Below the pieces are notes generated by a model that was not told the DNA's origin, searched no databases, and saw nothing but the letters and a program-made list of their open reading frames with translations. Below are positions 48,301 to 58,840 of a stretch of 64,000 nucleotides of DNA, piece after piece. The translations under genes and the position numbers were made by a program. Each line of letters starts with the position of its first letter. The first letter of the stretch is position 1. Source of the stretch: Paragyromitra xinjiangensis (lineage: Eukaryota; Ascomycota; Pezizomycetes; Pezizales; Discinaceae); the NCBI GenBank assembly GCA_038503065.1, contig JBCAMK010000021.1, positions 1,364,001-1,428,000 of the forward strand, written 5' to 3'.

Positions 48301-49040
48301 TCCCGTAATGACGCAACCCTCCGAAGGCGCTCCTTTAGGTATGGATTATATGTATGATCAACCTTTAGATGAGGTGCCAGATTCTCTAGAGGGATATCTC
48401 GATTGGGCTGAGGTACTTATTCCCCCCCCTTTGTTGGATTCTGTACAAATTCTGATGGGATTCTGCATTGGTTAAGCAATACTTTGCACAAAGCCCGGGA
48501 ATATACATTCAGTTCCTTCAAGAACTCAGCTACTACAAATCATGTAGAGAGAGTGAAATTGCAGCCCATGACTACATCGAAATTGCCTTTGGATCCGGAG
48601 TGACCCCAGAGTTTTTAAAGGGTTTCAAAATCGCTTGGTCTAGATATGGAGCCGAATCTTGGAAGCGGGCTCTTGAAAAGGCATTATTAGATCAATCTAC
48701 CCAACTCGCTATGAAAGAGAAAGAAAAACTGTCGACACCAGCGGAACCCAAATCAAGCTTTGGGATATCCGAAGCCGAAAGGGATTTCTGGTACTCTACC
48801 CCACCGCCACAGTCCCCTACACAACCAACGAGCCACTCTACTAGTTCTCACAACATAAATCAATACCCTAGCCATTCAGGGCCCCAGAACGAGCAATTGT
48901 TGTGGTACGATGAACTCTACCAATTGAAAGACCATTCGACACCCCCTCCAATGTCAGGACCCCCCGAGGCTATGTCGGATACAGATGGGCCAGAAAACGA
49001 TCCATTTTACGGGATTATGGATGGGGTTTTTGGCTCGTGA
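42392..49040 (+). CDS. DUF7708-NACHT-C2H2 STAND protein with C-terminal LTPxQF repeats
   Basis: NLR-like signal-transduction NTPase of a type frequent in ascomycetes; the trigger and output are unknown. Seventeen exons: 42392-42670, 42734-42757, 42821-43013, 43075-43440, 43510-44112, 44171-44276, 44330-44590, 44658-45133, 45250-45629, 45732-45809, 45863-46277, 46360-46493, 46598-46866, 46992-47118, 47266-48019, 48072-48412 and 48477-49040. The product is about 1789 residues. The N-terminal helical DUF7708-like domain (WGPLKLLLQLANNF) is followed by NACHT: GIPGSGKT at about 282-289, with the P-loop split by an intron, Walker B YIIVDGLDE at about 388-396 and sensor RIFVASR. Then come MFLWVHLIIESL and VHFSAKEYLLSRYSGPF. 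Two C2H2-like fingers lie at about 823-882. A coiled coil near 1120 precedes four LTPxQF repeats (about 1319-1533). There are no WD40, ankyrin or TPR repeats. The donors at 44591 (GTCAGT) and 45810 (GTTGGG) are weak, and the latter junction is uncertain. Confidence 0.85.
47500..48215 (+). repeat. Four coding repeats of the LTPxQF type in the NACHT protein
   Basis: Within exons 15 and 16, units of about 41-43 residues read L-x-x-N-G-I-x-P-x-x-L-T-P-x-x-F/L-x-x-F-x-x-Q ... Q-x-x-x-I-x-x-Y. Examples are NGIHPSRLTPLEL, NGIDPGQLTAEQF, NGIEPNRLTPQQF and GGVDSDRLTPMQL. An intron separates units 3 and 4. The units differ at many positions, so they are old and not freshly duplicated. Each could fold as a short helix pair; partner binding is inference. 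Confidence 0.8.
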
Positions 49041-50231
49041 TCTATAATCTCGCTCTGATTCTAGAATACAGTGAGTAGATTTAGGGGAGAGGATTGATTT
49101 CTTTTGGTAGTTTCTCTGGTTTGGAGTAGGATTGGGGGCGGCTATCGGTGCTTTTGAGTATGGATTTTATCTAGTTATGGTTATGATTTCACGAATTTCG
49201 ATTATTGAAAGCAGATGTCTATTAAGCAAACTGGATTGGGGCTTGGAGGTGGCTTTTTATGAAAGGTGGAGGAAATCTAAAGTTTGGTTGTTGGAAGACA
49301 AATTGATGTTTCATGCGCCCTGACCCGAATTTAATTTTCGCTCATTTACAAACAGGTTGGACCTATCCTGAAATGGGTCAGTTTCTATTTTAGCTAGTAG
49401 TCACGTACCTCAATTAGCCAGAAGCAGCTGTTCCACGTGAGGATGCTGGTAGAGATCGTTCGATAGACAGCAATGACTAGATGATGGAGCTTTGCGAGCA
49501 GTAAGTGTCTTTAGTTAAACCTCAATTGCGAATTAGCAAAATTCAATGTTTTTTCAAGCATTTATAATAGAGAGCTTCCTGTTATCATATATTTAAAGTT
49601 CTACGTTCGCAGTAAGAAACTTATCGAATTTTTTTCCCAGGTACCAATTTGTTGGGGTTCATGCCTCTTTCAGCCCAAGTACAAACGTCACTCTCACCCG
49701 CACATCTAAATTCAACAAGCGCCTGCATATCTTGAGACACGCGGATATGCGCAACAGAAGCATACTGTCAAGAACTCAACCCAGGGGATATCTCGATGCA
49801 TGCATGGTGATGCAAGGTCTGGATATTGTGTCTTGTTGAATATGATGGCTCAAACTAGTTCACAGCCACTCATCAGTCGGGGATGGACGTGCATTAGTAA
49901 AAGCTGGGCCGACAGTGCCGTGCCGAAACAAACAGGCTAGTAAGACACTACATAGGGTAAGCCTCCCCTTGTGCTTCCCACGTGATTCCATGCATCCTTA
50001 GCTCATTTGATGGGTTAATCATCGAGATCTGTTATCTGATGTCTCTTGCTAGCCCGTGTCTTGAATCAGCTTGCCCAAGTGCTAATGTACATTATCTACA
50101 TCAGCACAGCTACACGTATATCTGAATACAAAAGAAAAACATGAAACCCCAAACATTGCCATACCATCATCCAACATCGCTTATATAAGAATAGACATAA
50201 TCATAATCATAAACAAACATAACCCAACCAA
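49041..50231. other. Convergent gap between NACHT gene and sugar transporter
   Basis: 3' flanks of both genes. The open frame 49132-49323 has no family features. Nothing else was recognised. Confidence 0.45.
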
Positions 50232-52145
50232 CTATACATCCTCACTAACTCTCACACCTCCATCCCCTTTCTGAGTCAACACCACAGTCCTCTTCTCCAA
50301 ACTCTTCTTCACCGGATTCGCCGACTCGAATATCTCCGTCAGCTGTTCAAGAGTATGTCCCGCAGTCTCAACGAACCACTTCCAGATCACGAAAGTCTCG
50401 AAACAATTCCAAACCACGAAAACCAGATAATACCTCCACCCGATCTTCTCCATAGCCACAGGAGCAGCGAAGGTGTTGACACACATAGCGATGTTAAGGA
50501 ACAGGAAGTTAAGACCAGAACCTTTAGCACGGGTTTTCGTCTCGAGTACCTCTGCGCTGTAGAGTGTTTGAAGTGGTGTGTATGCCCACGAGAACGCAAT
50601 TCCAAAGAGATAGATGAAAACGATGACCGCGTAGGAAGCGCTCTGGTTATTGTGGGAGACAGCAGTACCAGCGGTAATGACGGCGAAACAGACGATGGTG
50701 AAAGAGGTGGCCCAAATCAACATCTGGCGACGACCAAGACGGTCAAGGAGCGTGGCTCCCCAGATGGCGGCGAACATGCAGAAGATGGGGTAGATCCCAT
50801 TCAGGATGAGACGGGTGTCGGAGGATTCGATACCGGTTTCTGCGAACATGGTGGGCATGTAGTACGAGACGACATTATTACCAGACCATTGTCCAAAGAA
50901 TGCCACCGCGACTGAAATGCCATCAGCAATAAGAATAAACAGCTTGGGCTAGGATAAGTACATACTGACAAGCCCCAGCCTATAACGGGCGGCCCTGGTA
51001 TTCACGAGATCCCTGTAGTCCCACCAAACTTTATCTGAACTCCCGGCCTTAGAACTGATCTGCTCACGCATCTCCTGGTACTCAATCTGCACAACGGGTG
51101 AGTCCCTGTCGCCTCCGCCATGGTATTTCGCCAAAATAGCAATCGCTTCTTCGTGACGATCCTGGGCGATTAACCAACGGGGTGATTCTGGGAGGAATAG
51201 AACGAGGATCGCGACAATGCCGGGGACAGCGGCTTGGACGAGTGTGGGGATTCTCCAGGCCCAGGAGTTGTGCATGTGGCGATTGCTTCCGACACAGCAC
51301 CAACTAGCAACTACGGTTGAGCTGGGGTGTTAGATCCTCATCTATGTGTAGCTGCGGTGGTTTGGGAGAGCATACTAATGGATCCCAAGTACCAACACAC
51401 ATTGTAAAGACCAGCTTGTGTTCCACGGTATGCCGGATGCGAAATCTCAACAGTATATGTTGGCGCTGAACCACTTGCAATAGCTGCTCCGAAACCAAGA
51501 ACGAAGCGACCACCTTGGAATTGGCCCACTGCGGATATTCTGGTTAGCTAGTTTGTTGATCCAATAGCTGGGTTGAAAACGTACTAGTCTGAGCTGGCGT
51601 TTGGATCGCGGTCCCGATGCAGACAATAACACAACCGATAAACATCGCCCATCGTCTTCCGTAGCTATCACCCAACCAACCGATAAATGGAAAGGCGGCA
51701 ATGTTCCCTAACTACACAATGATTTAGCACTATAACGGCAGGGTTAGACCCAAAGCAAGTATTCTGGTGTAGACCCACATTGTAAATAATAAAAACAATA
51801 CCCGTACTAGACCCCTTCCCATTCATACCAAACGACTTCTGATACTCCTCCATATCATTGATGGCGCCCCTATTGTGGATCAGTCCGAGACTAAAACAAG
51901 ACGCGCTACAAACTCGCATTCGCAACTCACATAAGAGACCCATCATAGCCATTCATCGTCGAGACCAGATACCCCACAAGAAGACAAACATAAAGCTTCA
52001 AAGAATTCGGACTCCACAGCCCAGGCTTTGCCTGCTCGATCGCAGCTGTCATCTCCGGATGCGCGGTGGTCACCTCATCTTGATGTTTCGATACCTCCTC
52101 GACATACTCAGATTCAGAGGATTCGCTACCATCCTTCGAGCCCAT
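50232..52145 (-). CDS. MFS sugar transporter, lactose-permease-like
   Basis: Twelve-helix proton-coupled sugar porter of the plasma membrane; a disaccharide or hexose substrate is inferred from family likeness. Six exons: 52145-51931, 51869-51779, 51711-51585, 51528-51376, 51310-50966 and 50911-50232, about 536 residues with all phases consistent. The cytosolic N-terminus is acidic, then NSLKLYVCLLVGYLVSTMNGYDGSLM forms TM1. Sugar-porter signatures present: GWLGDSYGRRW, PESPRWL, QWSGNNVVSYYMPTM, LLDRLGRR and the C-terminal WFVETAGHTLEQLTEIFES (PETKG-like position reads VETAG). Position 52145 was chosen because the upstream in-frame sequence lacks an earlier ATG in good context. It looks intact. 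Promoter elements were not identified upstream. Confidence 0.92.
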
Positions 52146-54648
52146 CTTGAATTCCGAAGATAGAAAAATAGCCGCGAACCGTAGGACGCGAGGGGTCGCG
52201 AGGATCAAGCAAGAAGTAGGGGAACCGGCCGCATTTTATTCCACAACTAAGACATCCCTCGGGGCTATTTCGTGGTCTACTAAGACCAATGTCTCAGATT
52301 CCTTATGGCTAGTGGCGTACGACACGTTCGTCACTAACGCATGGGGTACTGCACTGCTTACTCTAACCGGATTTAACTTCTCCACATTTTTGTTGTTGAT
52401 CTTCCCCAAGATACAGGCTTGTTTCTCTAATTTTTCGGTAGTTCGCCACATGTTACTGGTAATCGCTTTCATCATGCTAACGACAGGTGGAAGGTCCGCC
52501 CCTGGTCCAGGCACCGCATCGCGGGGCTTACCGTGGGCTGGCCTATCGTGGACGCCACGAAACGCACGCGTGTGCAACTGTTTTTCCGTGCCGTGGTAAC
52601 ACAATTTAACTAGTTTTGATCCCGTACCTATCTTCTCCACTGATATTCCGTTTAAAAACAGGTCGATAGTAGCGATAGGTAGTGGATAGATAGTAACTAT
52701 TAATGAAGTTCGACTATTATTCTGGGCAGTCATGTGGTAATGCGCCCCAGCATTATGTAACTAATTCTTACCAATAGCTTGGCTACTCGACTTAGCCGCA
52801 AGAAGCTGCTAAAAACGTTACTACCGTCCCAACCCTAATAACCCAGAACCCAATTTCTGGAGTGCGGGGAAATCTAATACTGTGCGCCTGCAGCTATCCG
52901 CTATCGGTTTTAGACTACAAGGCCCGTTTCAGAACCGGCATTAGTTCGGCTAATCTTGGTATAAAGATTACCGATAATAGATCTGAAATTCTAGGGACCT
53001 TATTACGGAAGGCCCGGGTATATAATGATCTGCAGTCAACTTCATTATGGTGATCTGGTATTTTGTGACTTGAAGATACTAAGCTATTGCCCCCCGACAC
53101 TCGCCGGTGCTATGAAGACGTCAGCTAGAGATTAGCGAGATTAGAGACACGTATTTAGATATCTAATGGGGGAATCTTTGCGGTTAGATCGCTCAATGCT
53201 AATGTAAGGCTACTATTAGTTTTCTGGGGTTCGCGTGGGGAAAAACAACGGTGGGTAAGCTAGAATGGATTGTTGGGGTACAGCTGACTAGGGTTCGCTA
53301 GCAATTACGTGTCCTAGCAAAAAAATTCACTATATAGCGCAAAGTACGCTTGTTAACCTCGGCATACCGTCCGATGTTTTGATGCTTCGATGTTTATTAG
53401 GTATCACAACAAGGCTGTCTGGTGACCCAACATCCATTTATTTCATCATCGCCTGAGTGTAGCATTCGTCCGCATGAGGCGTCATTTCTTAGCCATTCGA
53501 TTCGGTTAGCCTAGAGAGGTACCGCGGTGTGCGAGTTAGAAAGACTGGGAGAGTTACAGTAGCTATAGTTGGTTTTTGCGATAGATATAAGATAGCCAAG
53601 GCTAACGGATGAATTGGGCCTGAGTGGTGTTTTGTTCTCAAGATCGGGGTTGATGGTTTATATCGTAAGACTTACAACCCTTTTCTAGGCGGTGGGAGGG
53701 ATAAGGGATACATCAAGAAAGGCCCTAGGAAATACGCGTATTCGATGACTATTCCAAAAGAATTAGATAAAACTTACACATATGAGGAGATGCTTTAGGC
53801 GGCGAAAGTGGTATCGCCGATCGGCTGATAGGTATTAATTCGGTTCTTAGCTAGAAGCCTAACCTTCCGGTAAGATCCTTCCTCACTTCAGGGTTGGGGT
53901 GGTGCCGACAGATTCGTCGAGATACCAATTTTCTATGCACAGTAGTGCATTTACCGATATTCATTGATATACCCCGTTACGTACCTGTACCTATGAAAGC
54001 TAGTGGTGCTCTTTACATAATCTACTAACACCTAGCTACCGTATATATGGCCCAGTTCATGCGTTTCTAAGTGAGTTTGGCTTATAGTAAGCTGTGAAGG
54101 CGCATATTCTCGAAAAGAAATAAGGAAGTTAAAGGAACCCCGGAAAAACTACAGAATTGAACTTTGTCGCAAGAACATGGAGTGATTCAAGAGGCCATGA
54201 GATGAGACAACTTCAATGGTATCGTTGGGTGTAACTAGGGGGCTTTGGGAATTGTGCTAGTTTAGGGTAGTTTCTTAGTAAACTCTATGCTGATCCACCG
54301 CCGCTTTGGGGGTCGGCATTTTTTTACCGGATCATGGGATAGCTCGGGGCCTAGGGTTTGGGTAGGAAGCGAGCTATGAGACTTTCTCGTCAATATGTGG
54401 GTGTGTTCGGTCATAGAACGATGGGGATGAGCCATCGCCTGGCTAGTACTGCAGTGGGTGACCATGTGGGAATCCCAGGTACTGAACTCAATTCATTTTT
54501 ATTACTTTTTCCGGATCTCATATCACAGCTTTACTCCACACTACTTGGTGGCTGTTGCTTGATGGGAAAGGCATCTCGGAAAGGCGTTGGGTAATATTTA
54601 TGTAGTGCGTAATTCCAAGATCCGGTCTAATCTGATATCTGATTGATC
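52146..54648. other. Gap with MITE fragment, otherwise featureless
   Basis: Upstream region of the transporter, including a G/C-richer stretch near 52500-52560 that keeps two opposite frames open without family content. A fragment of the 3.5 kb MITE lies at 54308-54342. No other gene was recognised. Confidence 0.45.
54308..54342. mobile_element. Right-end fragment of the 142-base MITE-like family
   Basis: GGGGGTCGGCATTTTTTTAC then CGGATCATGGGATAG matches 3614-3649 with a few substitutions. The left end is absent nearby, so this is a truncated or solo end. Confidence 0.6.
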
Positions 54649-55963
54649 ATGATGTTCCATCCGCCTTCTAACCATCGTCCTGTTCCTAATTACCATCCTG
54701 CTTCCCGAGCTATGTCCCTCCCACTCCCTCCGCTGCGCCCCTACGTCAACGGGTTGCGTGATATTAATGTTCGTCTTCCGACCATCGGCGAGCTTATCTT
54801 AGTCCATCTTCCTTTTAATATGCCCGACCCCGCCAGCATTATCTCCAACTCAGCCATCAGCAACTCCACCGGCCACAACTATCACCTGTGCGCCGTTGTC
54901 GGGGTGGCTGAGGATGATGATTACTGGAGTCTAGAGGTCTGCATCTGTCGCTCACTCAGCGAAGGACGAGATCCAGTATCTTATGTCTCTTCCCTCCCGC
55001 TGGGTGGCCGCAAGTTGCTCCTTCCCCTACCCTATAACCCCCGCCCCGAGACCCCCGCTAGATTCTGTGCCCCGCTCTCGTTTAGTGGTAGTTACGCCGC
55101 AGAAGCCAGGTTGACTTTTTGCTCAATGTCGAGATGGGTGCGAATTTACCGGTAAGTTGCTTGCCACGTTGGGTCACGGTTGATGCGTGAGTGCATACCA
55201 ATTCGTTACTGCTTAGTAAAAACCATTCCAGCCACAAGCGTTAGCTCCCCTCTCCGAGTGCAAACGTATCAGAGCCTAGATTACGGTGGTTTCTGCTACT
55301 AGCCCTGCCTCTCCGCTCACCCCAGACATGGGAGGAGCTGGGGCTATTAGAGATGCAGGAGCTAGGGCTGCAGGATGCCCAGGTGCTTCTGGAGGCGGTA
55401 GTGGCCTTGGTCCTATTGGTAGCAACGATAGTACTACTAGGACCAGTAACGGCAGTAATGTACTAGTAGCATTCGGGCAAAAAGGTATTATTGTACATAC
55501 ATTTCAGATTTTCTTGTTGTTTACTGATTCGTTCGTTGCAGCTGCGTTTGTCATCTATTCGCCTTAAGATGATGACTCTGACAGCGATAATGCCTACAAT
55601 GACATATTCTCTAGCGAGGTCCCCTTCTCGCTGGAAGCCTTACAGCGGGCAGCAGCTCCAAACTCCACCTACTACGCCGAGCAAGTAGCACGCCGAGAGA
55701 ATGGGCGCGGGAATACGATCTACCATTGGGTCTCGAGCTTGGAGTGTGGGTTTTTTTGCTATACAAAAGGGAAAACGTTTAATATGCCATGTAAAAGTGG
55801 TGAAACCACACCGCATACCACACATCAGTGCACAGCAGCCACAGACCCACACTCCCACAACCGCACATCATCCCAGACATCATTTTTGTCCATTTGTGTA
55901 TCAGAGGTACTCCCCCTGTTGTTCCACAATATTCTTTTACTAATAGGTGTTATCTGCTGCTAA
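54649..55963 (+). CDS. Hypothetical three-exon protein, unrecognised domain
   Basis: Not recognised. Exons 54649-55151, 55303-55484 and 55569-55963 (donors GTAAGT and GTATTA), giving about 359 residues. Residues 1-165 look like a folded domain (LPTIGELILVHLPF, STGHNYHLCAVVGVAEDDD, YWSLEVCICRSLSEGRDPV, FSGSYAAEARLTFCSMSRW). They are followed by a Gly/Ala/Ser-rich linker (PASPLTPDMGGAGAIRD) and an acidic stretch (DDDSDSDNAYNDIFSSE), then ALQRAAAPNSTYYAEQVARR. The C-terminal 70 residues are Thr/His/Cys-rich and may be read-through of 3' untranslated sequence; an internal GTAAAA donor near 55793 is possible. Exon 2 is open in a second frame that gives a Leu-rich peptide (see findings). Coding bases are clearly more C-rich than the flanks. 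The composition of the junctions supports the chosen frame. Confidence 0.55.
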
Positions 55964-58238
55964 GATTGCCGTTATTGTTTCGCCACCAATATTTCCCCAA
56001 AGATGATTCGTTACCGGTACCTCTATGATGGTGTTTGCTGCCAGTGGTTTTCTATTTGCGTTTCGCTACCGATGTTTCGCACATTTCACTACAACACAGC
56101 ATCTATCAGATGTAGGCAATTCAATTAGAATGAGTTCTTATGCATAGTGATAAGATGTCAGCTATCATAAGGGGGCACCCTGCTCCCGTCAAGTTCTAGC
56201 GGCATTGACAAGGGGCCGTCGGTTAATCAAGTAAACGGAAGAACTATCAGCTCATATATTTTTTACGATTTACATAGTAGGCTTTCCGCCTATCTTATTA
56301 TATTTAGTCTTCATTTTAACGACTATAGACTATAGAGTAAGAACTTTTCTGCCTTCTTTTCTTTCTTTATTCTCTCCAATATATCCATCTCTAAAGTTAA
56401 TCAATGAATACCCATACACCATTCAATAGCGAGCCCAGGCAATGATCGAGCGATACTTGGAGACTGAATTCATTTGGAAGTGGTCTGAACAACCCCTGTT
56501 TGACTTTATAGATTAACAACTTTCTACTGGGAATGTGGAGGCCCTCTCCCAGCACAATTATCACCGATCCTTACCGGATTATCTTTCCTGTTGCTATTAT
56601 CCCAAGGTTACTTTAGGGCTACACTCAGGGTCCCTCGAGCTCTGCGAGTTACCCGGTTCTATCCTAGATCCAAGCTCCTGCGCGAGACAATTTCCGATTT
56701 CAGGACGTGTTAGATCAGTAGTTCCCCTTTCGATCGCTTATCTCCACCACAGACCAACACCCACACCATCGGCTCCATTCCGTCGGGATTATCCAAGAAG
56801 CAGTTATAGGAAATTCAAACTTATGGCTCAATTGCGTTTTTAGATGATTTACTATTTTTTCACCACATAAGATGTATTTTGTAAGTAGGCACACTCGCTT
56901 ACTGATGCAATTCCTTGCGCTATTGAACATATTATAGTGGGGTTTCATATCAGAGTTCTTTTGAAGTGATGGCGTTTGGCCATCCTTAGATTGTAGTTAT
57001 CTATTTACATGAAAAAGCTAGTTTGTTTGGACTCCTAAGTCTGTAACTCGTGTAGGACTGCTCCACCTCAAACTTCGAGAGAAAAAATTCGGTCCCATAT
57101 GTCGTATGATGATAGTATTTCAATAGCATGAACTCCCTGAAACGGTTAAATTAACGCGCGACTTTAGATCTAAGTTAGAAATGCGTGTTTAATCTGAGGA
57201 CAGGCTACAGACTCGGTAGGTTGATATGGCAAATTATGTGGTCTTACGCACGTGCTCACAAGCCATAGCTCGAGAAGATATAGGTAGGAGGTAAACAAGT
57301 CGGCGACTAGAAAGAGACGGCCAAGTCATAACATCCTGGCAACTACTATTTTAAGACAGATCTTGAGCTCCTATGCTTCAAGTGAGACCTAAAGAACTAA
57401 CTCAACCGAGAAATATATATATAGCTATCTAGCTGAGGTTGGGTGCCCATTCTAGATCTAGAATGAGCAGCATAGATCTCCGTTACACGGTGTCCAAAAT
57501 TCCTTTTTCCAACAGGACGGCAAGAAAAAGGGGATTATTTGAGGTTGCTTTACCTGAGAAGGCAACTCCAACGTCGTGTGTGACGCAGTTGATGCGGTAG
57601 ATCTCGGTAACAATAAATCCCCTCAGGAACCGACGCCAAGATCTCCATTCGCTAGACCTAGACGGCCGATCACTCATCTAGCTCCAGAGTCGAAGAAATT
57701 GCTCAGCCAACCAATTTTAGCCAAGAAGTACGAAATATCCGTCTCATCTGGCGTTTTCCCAAAAACCACTATGATCTTATACCATTGCCAAGTTTTAATA
57801 TACCGAGAAGTGCAAAGAACTAAAGCTATTTGCAACCGCGGTCATGATGGCCGATAATATGACAGCTCGTACAAGTTTCTCTAGCCTTTACCTGATCCGT
57901 TATTAAATGGAAACTTTATGGGTAGGTCTTAGGTAACAGAACGCGGCTCAAGGGGCCATAAGAGCTATATAGACTAGAAGTATTAAACAACCTTCAAGAG
58001 TTTACTGTGAGCAGTTACATGAGAAATCTTTATCTAAAACTTCCATTGGACCTTACAAGTATCTATACACTTCCCCGGGAACCTATACTCCTGCAGAAAT
58101 ATCTCCTGTTTTTTTCTTTTTTCGTGGCCCTCTTCGGCATCACTGCTTCTTGTGTATCAACCTTGCTTCGTCACCTGAGACTTCAGCTTATTTCAAGCTT
58201 AAGATCATCGCGCGATTAATCCTCCAAGCTCCCCACCT
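55964..58238. other. AT-rich gap
   Basis: About 2.3 kb with only short frames (for example 57483-57677 minus and 57576-57857 plus) that lack recognisable content. The right edge is the HsbA-like gene promoter. Confidence 0.4.
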
Positions 58239-58247
58239 TATATAAAG
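58239..58247 (+). promoter_or_regulatory. TATA box of the HsbA-like gene
   Basis: TATATAAAG, 121 bases before the next boundary at ATG 58368 and followed by a C/T-rich start region (CTCCCTCTTTTTCTC). Good fungal core-promoter match. Confidence 0.6.
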
Positions 58248-58367
58248 AGTACGTCTCCCTCTTTTTCTCAGGACCTGTATCTCATCCTTTACTCTTTATC
58301 TACACCTAAAAATCGCGGCTGGGACCTCCACGTTACTTTCCGTGTAACTAATATTCCTGTCACCCTT

Positions 58368-58840
58368 ATGACCGCTGCTACTACACCTGCTGTTGCGAAA
58401 ATTCGGCAAACCATTAAGAAGATAACCACGATTTCCGATAACCACCGTGTTGAGGTTCATAAGATCAATTCAATCAATGCATCACTTCAGGGATATGTAA
58501 GTCCAAGTCCATGCGCAACCCCACAAGTTAATTTCATCACGATACTCGCTCATTCACCAAATAGAAAATCGTTCAAGGCTTCTCCGGCATCGTCGCCAGT
58601 CTCCTCCAAGCTTCTGATATGCTTTCCGGAAGTAAAGAGGTCAATGCGGAGCCATTGGCCGATGAGGGTGCCAAGTTTGTCGTCCAAACCTTGACCATCT
58701 TCATCCGAGTCCATCAAACACTCCTCAATGTTGTGATCGGAAAGCACGGCATCCCCACTTTAGCTCCTTCCTATGAGTCAATCCATCAAGCTCTTGTTTG
58801 TTTTGGTGTTGCCGTTGATGTCAGTTCTTTACCTACCTAA
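58368..58840 (+). CDS. HsbA-like (hydrophobic surface-binding protein A family) protein
   Basis: Similar to the fungal family that includes the hydrophobic-surface-binding protein HsbA. The domain is all helical with a conserved C-terminal VRVHQ-type helix. Exons 58368-58496 and 58565-58840 (donor GTAAGT, acceptor AATAG, phase 0) give about 134 residues. Residues 5-43 read AKIRQTIKKITTISDNHRVE and KINSINASLQGY. Exon 2 gives KIVQGFSGIVASLLQASDML, then FVVQTLTIFIRVHQTLLNVV and IGKHG. Most characterised members are secreted; this model has no signal peptide, starting MTAATTPAVAKIRQ directly. Either a signal-peptide exon was missed, or this is one of the shorter cytosolic-type members. A TATA box and pyrimidine-rich leader just upstream argue that 58368 is the real start. 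Length is below the usual 170-200 residues. Confidence 0.72.

Noticed and set aside
52236..52733. 165-residue open frame on the minus strand and an overlapping 150-residue frame on the plus strand
   Set aside because: Neither has recognisable motifs. Both sit in the upstream region of the transporter in a locally GC-richer patch where open frames arise easily.
57483..57857. Overlapping minus and plus frames (64 and 93 residues)
   Set aside because: Mutually antisense, no motifs, no promoter.
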